From Amphiura filiformis (lineage: Eukaryota; Echinodermata; Ophiuroidea; Amphilepidida; Amphiuridae), in NCBI RefSeq assembly GCF_039555335.1, contig NC_092636.1:52755706-52819705 (forward strand): a DNA stretch of 64,000 nt. The letters run 5' to 3'. How positions within the stretch are numbered: the first letter of the stretch is position 1; each line of letters starts with the position of its first letter. The notes under the pieces are model-generated. The model ran no database searches, was not told the origin of the DNA, and saw only the letters and a program-made list of their open reading frames with translations. Below, piece after piece: positions 50,201 to 62,200 of the stretch. The position numbers and the translations under genes were made by a program.

Positions 50201-53200
50201 ATCTTGACTCTGACATTTTATCTGTTTTTAGCTTGTTTTTTATTATGTTCTTACTTGCATGACTTATGTATATATTGGTCTTGCGTATTTTATCACTTTT
50301 GTCTAGGATAAATTTCTGTAGTGTAAGATTTTAAAAATGCTCTCTGTGTATTTTATATATCTATTTTGCTGTTGTAGAGTAAGAGTTTACTGTAAAGCGC
50401 ACTGAGACCTTGTTATTTGCGCTCTATAAATGCCTTTTTTTTATTATTATTATTATTATTAACATTGAAACTCTACTGTTACCATGGTAACATACCTGTT
50501 TCATTTGTTCCATTTCCAGTTCCAATCCATCAATCTCCCTGGATGTATGATTTAACTCCACCTTAGCATCGGTCATATCCCGGTCAGCTGCAGCAATGAC
50601 CACATCTTTGTCGGCTTGTAGACGTTGAGCCAACCGGTCAACTTCCCTGAGTTCTGCCTTGAGTTGGTCATTTTTACCTGAGAGTTCTACAAGTTTTGTT
50701 GAGGCTTCTTCTTTGACTATAAGTGCCTCTTGGAGACGTCGCTCTAAGTCACGGTTACTCTGTTGTAGATAGTCAATCTGAATGAGGAAGAGGACAAGAA
50801 TTGGTTGTTATGTGAAGAGCTGTGACTTTATCTTTAAATAATCATTTGGCAATCACCACATGAAACAAAACAATTAACTGAGAACTGTTGAACTACCTGA
50901 CAGCATTGTGACCACATGGAAGAAAGGAAAAATCTTTAAACTGCTTATTTACATATATTTATAACTTGGCATCTACTTCTAAACAAAAAGCAGTTATGTA
51001 CATGAGGATACATGTATATGTAGTTGATGACTACATTATTGGATAACTATTTGACATAACTTGATACTTCATGCCAGCTAACATGAGTGAATTTTATTGT
51101 CTCACACAGAAGTCACTAAAACAATTTGCATATCAAAACATACAAATGTTTTGACATTAAATAATTGGAAATTTATAATTTTTCAGTTACAGAGGCAGGA
51201 CTCAATTTCAATTTTGGTGCGATCTTGGAAGGTGTTGATTTTGAATGTGAAGTTAACTGTTGTGCAAACATCTCTGGCTTTTGTGTCTTAAAGCCATATT
51301 ATAACATTTGCTGAGGAGAACGCCGTATTACAACCACGGGAGTAAAATGCATGGGTGCTAGTAGTAAATTCCAATTTTCTATGCTTTACCTCACTTGTTC
51401 GGCTCAAAATTAAAAGGGGACATATCTGACAGTAAAAGCTAACATTTTATGGAAAATAAATACTAATCTATTTTTACAGAAATGTTATAATATGGCTTTA
51501 ACTTACTGACTCTTTTAAACTCCACTTTTGCCCTGAATCCCTGCCCCACCCAAAATAATAATATAAAAACGAAAGAGACAGCTTTCAGATCTGATGCTAT
51601 GAAAGTTTTGTTACCAATGCACCCAAATTCTAGAAGTTCCAAAGACCCTGTTCACATTAGAAAATTTCTTCATTCAACGAAGATAAGTTACAATGTAATC
51701 TTGATTAACTAATTAAGCATGCATACACATTACGTGGAACGAAGACCGAACGAAGACATTGCACTGTACACATTTCATGAAAATTAACGAAGCTCGAACA
51801 AAGCTATTAATGCCCGGCTATTATTAAAGCCGGCGAAGGTCAATTGTCACATGATCACTTTCCTTCGTTGAACGAAGCGAGCGTACACATTACAAAATTA
51901 GCTTCGTCGAACGAAGTATTCCTTCGTCGAAACAACCTTTTTAGCTTTGTTGAACGAAGCAATTTTAATTTTCGTCGAAGCAAGAAAAGTGCGTACACAT
52001 TAGGAAAAAATGATTTTTAATCTTCGTTCAAGGTTCGTCGAAAGAAGAAAATTTCCTAATGTGAACAGGGTCAAAGTTATCAAAATTTTACTGTTGACTA
52101 AATTATATGATACATTTGAGTGATGGTAATGACTTACTTGGACATTGAGGTGTGATATAAGTCTTTCATTACTTCTGTTTTTAGCTTCTGTTGTTACTAC
52201 ATCATAAGGTCTTCCTCCTTCTAGCTGTCTGCCCAGACGGGTGATTTCTTGGTCCCGAACATCAACCTGTAGGGCAGAAAAAAAGGAAAGACACTAGACT
52301 GTGAGAATTAAAGTAAACCTCCTCATTTAGACCCAAATCCATCTATAATTAGCATCAAACTAATATTTCTACACAACAGCTGGTTATGAATATTTCATAT
52401 TTATAACCTGCCAATTGAACAATAATTATAGTGGGATGCTTTTAATAAATTCATTATGACAGGTAAATAATACACATTTTTGTTCTGGTAGCACCAGCTT
52501 AATTTGGGCCATTCTTTCCTCCCACTTTTTCTTTGGTAATGGTGACAGGGTCAAGGGGACACATTTTTCCTGAAGGGAACCCTGAACTTTAAGATTTTGT
52601 GGAGATTTTGCAATTTGATCATTATCTTATTAAGGCCTAAAACAAACTGCATTCCCCTTTCCCACAACACTGGTATATTCAGAAAACGTATCTGACAAAC
52701 CTTATTAATCATTGCTTACCATCGCATTTTGTATAAGCTATTCCAAAAAATATCAAGTATGAATTAACTAAAACCCATGGGTTTATCTGCCCTGAAAAGA
52801 CCCCATTTTTTATCTGCTCCCTCAAAGACCCCATATTTTGTACATGAAAGACCCTCATTTTAAGTATTTATTGGAATGATATTCCCCTCCTGGATAGAAA
52901 TGGCAACTGTGCAATAAATGAAATTAGTTATCTATTTCAAAATGTATTCAAAATGTAGGGAACTCCAATATACGATCATGATTGTGTACCACTGTCTATA
53001 ATAAACTTACAGTGACAAAATGATCTCAAGGTACATACATGTAAGTGATATCACTCCTTACAACAATAAATTAATAATCTATATATGTTCCACACATTGT
53101 CTTTTGATACCATTTGGTTAAAATAAAAAATGCTGCAAGTACATGTAGATCGAACATCCAAACCTGGCAGATGACATGCAGTGTTGACTCAACAAACTCT

Positions 53201-56200
53201 TACATGTCAATACAATTGACATTCCACAATTAATAAATTATCTACATGCATGCATACATTGAAAATGTAAGAATTTGTAATTTCAATCAAATTAAGTGAA
53301 GCATAATGAATGATGCATGGTGCAGCAACCACATAACAAAAGAAAGAGTAACATTGATATTCAGACATTTCAATATTGCATGCATGCTCTATTAAAATAT
53401 AAATTGTTTATACTGCAAGAATCCATATATTCCTCATACACTTAATTACCAAGGATCTAGTCATTACAATATGTGGACATATATTAGCTTTGTTCAGTTT
53501 TTATTTTCAATAAACGAAAGACATTTGAATAGCTTGACTGAAAGGTTGCTTTCTTGGGGTATTTTTAGGAGAGAATTCAACACAAAAATGGCACAGGTAA
53601 ATCTGATTATAGGAGAATGTAGCACAAAAATTAAATTACACATATAGAACCTAACATGCACCCAATAACAGGTATGACACTTTCACACAATATAGAGTTT
53701 TTCTTTGCTGATATATAATGCAATTATGCAAAATAAGCTGGCATCCATTAAATAAGTGATCAAATTCTGTTCAATTTGGTTGTTTTCACCAACAATGAGA
53801 TTGATATCTGATCTCAGAAAACTTATTTTGATGGGATTTTCAGGACATTGTAACCTATCAAAAGTGCAATAATGCTCAAGGGAAAAATGAAGATATTTGA
53901 ATTTGATATAAAAAGTGTTTGCATAATCCTGAGTGCAATTTTGTACGTTATATGTAATTGTTTTTCAAAGCAATTGGTGCATCTCAAAGTCTGGTGAGTC
54001 AGAATGCATTACTAGCAATTAAGGTTGTTCTCAAGGTCACTTATTTCAACTACATTTTTTATGCAAAGGTTCTGAATGCAACCAATTCATACTTCCAATA
54101 TCTAAGGGGTTGTGCAGGCTATGGACTTACATTGAAGCCTTCGTTTCCCACAGATGGATTTAAGCCTCAGCCTCAGGAGTTTAATGCAAATCATATATTT
54201 TTGGTCAAATCCGTTGCACAATTGGGTTTATGTTTTATAGGCTAATGTTAAAATAAAAAAATAAAAAAAATAAAAAAATAAAAAAGACTTCAATTTGCAT
54301 TACAAATAAACAATTCTGTGTCAATTATTAAAAAAAAAATTTAATATTTTTTCGCTGGCAAATGCCATTTCTTGAATAACAAATAAATTTTATTTTCCTA
54401 AGATTGCCCAAATATATTGTTCAGATTGTTTTTGTTTCTTTGTTTTTGTTGTAAGCAGAAAAAAAGGGGATTTAAAGGAAGGAAACCACCAACTGGTCTT
54501 AAACATTCAAGTTACAAATATAATATCTAGTATGAGCTTTTGTGGCTTATTCATCAGAAACAGAATACAAGATACCCCAAACGCCATCATTGTTCCATCA
54601 TTTCTTTTGGAATGAGTGCAAAAGATTCTAAAATTAAAAATAATAAATAAATAATAATGATAAAACTCCGTCAAACTCAAAATAAAAATGAACAGCAACT
54701 GATAAATTTTCTGCTTTTTCAGCTTCACTGACTTTGAGCAAGACCTTTCTTACTAATCAGCACACACTTGATTAAATTCTTTATGCTGAATTGCTCCTTA
54801 ATTAGCTCAGTATCCGTTAAAATGTTTTGTTAGGACATGGTCCAATAGTTATGTTACCAGCTGTAGAAGAACACATGTACTTGGGCTCTACAATCGCCAA
54901 CAATGACAGCCAAACAATAACAATTATTTACCATGTGTGCTGAAGTAGTCAAAATAATGTAAATTTCATTTACAGATAGATAAAATTGAAGAAATAATAA
55001 ACTGTCAGTCTCACATTAAAAAATTTCAAATGGCAATAAGTTTCACCATCTAAAATGTGTAATACAATGAATTTTTACAGACATAATTAGGACTGGTCAA
55101 ATCAATTAGGAAAAAAGTTACGATGCAGATGTGGGAAAATACAGATTTTCAAAATAATATTTCAAAAAATATATGAACAATTTTATTGCAAGCCCATCTG
55201 CAATCTGCATCAGCAATTTACTCTATATATTATAAACACAATGTCTATATTTTTACTCACATATGTTACTATTATATATATGAAAATACTGTCCTTGTAC
55301 AGGTGTTTTACAATGTGCTCATCTTACCCTTGGCTTTGATCGTGACCTTCTCTTACTACTCTGACGAATTCTTTTATCAGCCATTTTTTAATTACCACAT
55401 CCAAGCTACAAATTACAAATATCTGCTATAATTTAAATTTCTCTATTGCATGTAAGTCAGGGCAGGTGGTGCTCAATTCTATCCCACAATATATAAGACT
55501 CAAATATCATCTGGCCATGCAGCTCTCATTTCATATTTGAATATTATATTGCATTCCTCTGGTCTGGTTGTGTAGATGCACAGGAAGACAGGTGGTTTTC
55601 AATATATCCAATATAGAGGGAGGTACCATGGAATACAGTATGTTTATCATTCAAATGCAGTCCACCATGTAAATGATATCACACTTCACACATGACTTAA
55701 ACCAATGCTAGATAAAGGATGTCCACTATAATATGGAATGCATCTCCTTTTTGCAAACTGACAAAACCATCCCAGCTTTTTCTCTCAATATTACATGCAA
55801 AGTATGTTCCAGCTCAGATCATAACAAAATATACTTTGTAATTATATTTTGGAGCTAGTCCATCACTCCTCCAATATTTTCAAACACTATACGCTGCCAC
55901 ACACAAAGCCGGTATGACAGTTAAAAAGCCACATCCCACCACCAAATTAAACCAAACAATACTCCATCAATATTTAATGTGTTTAACTGAAAACTCATTC
56001 ACCCTGAATTTATTGACACACACTGCACAAGCACACAAGATTGACTAGTATTTCATTGATAAAATGACACAATACCATACAGGGGGTGGTTATATTGACC
56101 AATAGGAGCGTTGATATTGCCTTGGGGGCGGGGCGGACCCTGGTAAGTCAGCAGTCTACTATGTTTTTATTGCCATTGAGGGCATAGGTCACTTGCTCGC

Positions 56201-59200
56201 AAGCTGGATGCAGATGTCTAGCGTTCCTAGCAACCATTCTTTTGCCTGGGGACTGGAAATGAAGTTGCCATGAAAATTTTGAGGGAATAATATTTTTGTA
56301 ACAAGCGCAACTCCATATTTAAAAAAAATTTTTAATGGTACAAAAACCTACTCTAGAGATCAAAACTTTACATTTTGTTTGAACAGTATCTGAGCGGGAA
56401 TCAAATCCGAGTTGGAAAAAAATGCATTCTACTTCAGTTATTTATGCTTGGATTTATGCTTGATAAGTTTTATCTTGTTTATCAGATATATTTGCTTTTG
56501 GCACTAGAGTAGTACTTATTAATGTAGTATGGATTTAAGAGCTTAATAACTTAATTATCTTCAGGGATGACTGGGGAAAAGACCCATTTGCCTACTACCT
56601 GGCCCCGGGGGGGCCACTGTAATGGTGAAGGGGGGTATCAGGCGCGTCCGTAAATTCACGTAAAAAGGGTATTTTTTCAGACTAGGGTACGTTACGATGC
56701 GTAACGTGAATAGGGTATCAAATTCATGTAAAATTGGTGTAAAAGGGTATGTTTTTGGAGCTCTTACGTACTTAGGGTAGTTTTGCCAAGTTTGGGATTT
56801 TGTGCTTTCTCCTTCATTCATGAAAAGTGAAAGGAAAGTGTCTTCTTCCTACACCCCAAAAGCAGTTAAAAGCCATCTTTTAGCTGTCAGAGATGACAGA
56901 TCCCTATACTGGCCCAGCTAGCATACTAAACACGAGGTCCCCGGCCGGACGAGGTCACAACTTGTTCAGAATATACAACCAATCAGCATGCTTTTTCTTA
57001 ACTGTGGAGTCAATAAATTATGAGGAAAAATATAAGAGGATTTTCGATTGGCCGAACCTCTTTAAACTCATTAATATTCATAGTCTTGGTGGCTTCCAGC
57101 CCAGAAAATTTGGCTGATCGGAACATGGTCTAAAGGAGCAACAAAGCAACCACGAACTTCTGGGTTTGTAAACAAGCTGTGTCAATGAACTTTTGACATG
57201 TGTGAAATTTTACCGGGTATTTACAAACACAACGATTGAATAATTTGGAACTATTTTGGCTTTCTTAAAATATAAATCAATGAGTTTCAGGATTTTGGTT
57301 GGGTTTACCACTAAATCCAGTATGATAATTAATGCTCAAGGATGTTTTAAATCGAGACGAAATAAAAACCAAGCTAAACTGGCCGTGTTTGCCGTCTTCT
57401 TCCAACTTCAATAGCTTTCAATGTGTGGTTTGCAATCGCCATGGTCGTAATTTGCGTTGGACTTGCAGTTCATAATTCTCTTGGATATGTGGAGAAATGG
57501 GTACATCCCAATCCCAAAGAATAAATTCTATAATATTTCAATAAAAAGGGTTGGACCTGTGATCCAAAAAGGGGAAATTATTGGCCCAAAAATATTGGAC
57601 ATACTGCATGAACTTTGAGGTAAGCTTTAGCACCACGTAAACTCATGGCTCAAAATTCAGACGGCTTCACAAATTGCTAGCCCTATCATGCCACTCGCCA
57701 CCTGGGTTGTGTGTGTTTACTTGTTTAGGGGTAATAATTGCATCACTTGTTTAGGGTTGGGGAAAAGACAGCTACTTGTTTAGGGTAGCAAATCCGGCAA
57801 CTTATACTTGTTTAGGGGGGAAAATTTCAGTCTCCGAAATACTTGTTTAGGGTGCTTTTTGAGAGTCCTCGGACGCGCCTGATACCCCCTCTTGACACTA
57901 TAGTGGCCCCCCCGGGTACCTGGCAGGAATCAGCTGATTACTGTATTCATGGTATTGATTTCACTCAAAAGTGGAACAACATCTATTCTTTGGAGGTAAT
58001 TTTTGTATAATCAATGGAGGGATAACTGTCAATTTAACAGTGCTATTTCTATAGTTTGCATATTTTGTATTATATATACAATTATACATGTAGCATAAAA
58101 TGCTCACATGCATGAAAATCTTCTGAAGTTCGCAAGCGCAGTTGATTCACAAAATTTTCATGCACAGATATTTTTTCTTCCTACAGACCTTCCAGGAAAT
58201 GTAAAATTTGTGAAAATTTAATGTTACAGAAACATGGTTTCTCTCCAAAACATGAAATTTTAATGCTGCCAAAATATCATACTTAACAGTAAATGTCAGT
58301 AGGCCTGTGTGCATATTGTGAGACATGGAATCATCAATAATATATTTTTCCTATTTTGGGCAATGTGGTATATGGTCAATTCCAAGCAACCTCGCCCAAA
58401 TTGTCAAAATTTAAAAATCAAGTCAATTATGTGATTTTGGTCTCATATTGTAGCTAAAAAGCGATATTTTCTGAAAAAGTAATTTTTTAGGAGGAAATGG
58501 TGTCCATTGTTAGAAAAACATCCTAATTCGCATAAATTTGCATATTCTTGACTGGTAAAAGCAGCAAAACTAAAAACACAGCAACTGCTCTGTACTGTAA
58601 AATTTTGGAAACAAATTATGCATGTGAATATAAAGTTTATAACTAGCTCAAAATATAAACACCAGAAATTTTCAAATTTTATAACGTGTAGCTTCGTCAG
58701 CATTGTTTGAGTACCAATTTTACGATTAAAAGCATCATTCCGCAACGCAAAAGTGTCATTAATTGCCACTGCAAATTTTAAAATAAGGTTGATTTTCATT
58801 GAAACTAGAATGCAAAGCAAATTTATTCATCCCTATCCAATGAAACAAAAATAATTTTCAAAAGTCTAATTTATGCGCGGTAACGACCAATTAAAGTTGC
58901 ATAATTCCGCAACGTTGCGGAATGATGCATAATTCATAATGTGCCCGTTTGAAAAAAAATATTCACAATTTTGGGTTAAAACTTTCTGAAATGCATTGCA
59001 CATAACTATCTTTACAGTAATTGATGTTTCAGCATTGCCTGAACCATTGTCAGTGACATTTCTCCACAAAACCCCTGCATCATTCCGCAACGCCATAAGG
59101 ATTCATGGATTGCAAGGATTTTTTCTTTAAATTTACGATAAAATAAAAACAGTGATGATTATTTCTTGATAGATGGTGATAGTTGTTATGTTACATTCTA

Positions 59201-62200
59201 TGGCTAACATCCAGTGCTAAATTTCACTTCCAAGTATTTTAGACTAGCAGAATGTTGACATAATTTTAGTTTCAAAATGTGACCATGCAACACAAGTTAT
59301 CGGATTAAAAAAAAAATCGGTGATAAATATTTTTGGATAAATATTGATATTTGTCAGCTAACATAAGTAGCTAAGTATATAAAACACAATTTACTCAAAT
59401 TTATTGATATATTTATTTTTATTTTCAAACATGGACTGCTTTTCATTTTCTATGGATTTACACACAGCATCATTCCATAACGCTCCTTGCATCATTCCAT
59501 AACGTGACCTAGTGTCGGCAAAATGTGCATAAAGAGACGATGCCCAATTTTTTTTTAAATCGATACTGACAATTGTCAGTTTACATCCTAAGCTTTACAT
59601 TAAGTGGCAAATTTAATATCTCAGATTACTAAACTCACAGAGTTTGTTAAAAATGTTTTAGTGCAAAAAATACTGCTCACGTGCGCATCATTCCGCAACG
59701 CGAACTTTGCATATATGCAAATTAGGAAATTAGGGTGGTTTGGAAAAGTTTCTCCTACCTTAATCATTCACTTATCAAAATACTTTAACATTATGCTATT
59801 CACCTTATGCTGTTAATACATATTTGGCTGCTGCATCAAAAAAGAAATTGTACAAAGGCAGTTTGCATCATTCCATAACGCTTGAATTGCCATTAATAGT
59901 CTTTACCCAAAATCTGTCAATCAATCAAATTATTTATTTTCAATTTTGTGTAGTTACTTGAACTAGAAGGTACTAAACAATAATCCTTTATAATGAGGAG
60001 CTTTTGTGCAGGGAGTTTGATTTCACCTCTTTTGGGAATATATTAAAATATCCAAAAATGTCTTTTTGAATTTGGATGTTAGTTGGTACCCTGAATTTAA
60101 ATGATTAAAATCTGAATATTTCTGGATTAATTGAAAAATTTACCTGAACTCATGTTGAGTTTTGTTTATTACTTATTGACTATAACGTACAGTTTATCAT
60201 GCCTACCTTATTTTTCAATATTTAATGTATTTCATATGAGTCTAGTAAAAATATTTACAACAAAATATATACAGTTTGAAATTTTGACCCTAGGAAAATT
60301 AAAGATACAACATTGCAAAAATGACCATAATCGGGCTTTGGTTGAACAAACTTCAATCAAAACCAAAATTGTCATTGGCATATACATTTGTAAGTCTCAG
60401 GCATTTTTGTTGAAATGGGTTTTCCCTTTGGTCTTCAGTCCTGTAGGTCAATAAGTCCCTGGCTTAGCTATTTAAATTTTTTTTTAGTAGCAACATTAAT
60501 GAGTGCTATAATGTTGCTGTTTTTGCTGCTGCTGCTGTTTAATTTGTTGCATTTATCTTCTTCAGTCTAATTGTAAGGACTAAGGAGCTACATGACTTTT
60601 AAATACTGCAAAAAGACACCAAATTTTTACAATTATATGTACACAGCATTTTGAGTAGAACAATATTTAAACTACAACAAGTCAACAATTAATAAAAAAG
60701 CATATAATATAGGATCTTTTGATACCATTACAATTATCACATAGCAAAAAAAAAAAAAAAACAACAAAAAAAACGAACAACAAACAAACATAAAACAACA
60801 AACAAACATAAAAACAAAACAAACAAAAACACAAAAAACCCAGAAAATAATAAGACAACAATAATTCAGGGATAAAATAAATTAAAATATAAAATCAGAA
60901 AACAAAGCTACCTAAGTATGTTGAAAATAAAAGGTGCACAAGTTCTACGTTTCTCTAAGACTTTTAAGATAAATCGAAAAGTTGTTGACAAAATTACAAT
61001 TTACAGTCTCATACATTGTTGTGTCCGATCAAAGAGGCTGCAAGTGCTATGTGTAATGCTGCAAGTGCATCTATTTGAATTGTAGATTTTACTTAATTTT
61101 TACAAAGCAACAAATCTCAAATAGCTAAATTAAGGATGTAGAAGTGAGAGTGACTTGAGGGAGGAAGAAAGATATAAAATAAGTGAAGCCAACTAATAAA
61201 TATGAATAATATTGAATGGCACTGCAAACAAGAAGAAGATAGCAACTGAGGTGAGAGCGAGAAAGTGAGGGGCAGGAAGAGAATAGAGAAGTGGAGAGGA
61301 GATAGAGATACGGATAGATGGAGGAGAGGAGGAGAGGATGAATACCTACAGGCCTAATTTACCTCAACTGAAATGTTACAAATATGCTTCTACTCAAGAC
61401 ATACTTGTACAAGAATCACAGATCAAACTTTACTTTCTCAGAATTGTTATTACCAGGAGGATACTTGATACTTCAGAGGAAATTTGTCTAGGATTTGAGT
61501 AATTAAACATTTGACCCCTGTATAAACTCTGATGACCTTTTTCAATGACATTTTACCTTTTTTTCGGTTGTGCCCCACAGAGGTATTCTATAGACTCCAC
61601 TGGTTACCTTCATACACATTCTTTAGGCTCCTACATAGAGCAAGAGATAGACAAGGGGGCAAGAATGAGAAGGAGAGATAAAAACAAAAAGGTAAAGAGG
61701 GAGCTACAGACAAGGAGAGAGCAAGATGGCAAAAGAAAGAGATAGAAAGGATAGAGAGGGAGTTAGAGAAGATTAGTGAGAATGGGAGAGGGAGAGAGAT
61801 TTTGTTACAATACAGAATACTCACCTGCTTCCTGAGACTCTTGACCGTTCTTTCATTGGCCTCCTGCATATCTTTTAGCTTCCTCAATTCTCTATCCAAC
61901 CCTTCAATCCTCTTGTCAGCTACTGCCATGAGATCTACTACATAAGGATCAGTTGGTGCCACAGAGGAAGGGTATGTGGATGTGTCACTTGGTGGTATAG
62001 TAGCGTCTATGTCCATCCTTTGACGACGGAAGGGTACGTTACGTTTACGACCACCTTGACAACAAAACATGATTGATTGGATGTGACTTTGGATGTTTTT
62101 AGTCATTTTGCAACATACATGTATGTGACTACATTATGAAGTTATCTTTGTATATTGATTATTATTCTGGACATATATTAGGAATAGATGTACACATGCA

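Noticed and set aside
53958-54245. 95-codon plus-strand frame in a CEP135 intron
   Set aside because: No domain, no splice or promoter context, ordinary length for AT-rich DNA.
61588-61824. C-terminal extension of the exon 3 frame past its donor
   Set aside because: It translates a G/A-rich low-complexity run behind a consensus gtgagt donor.
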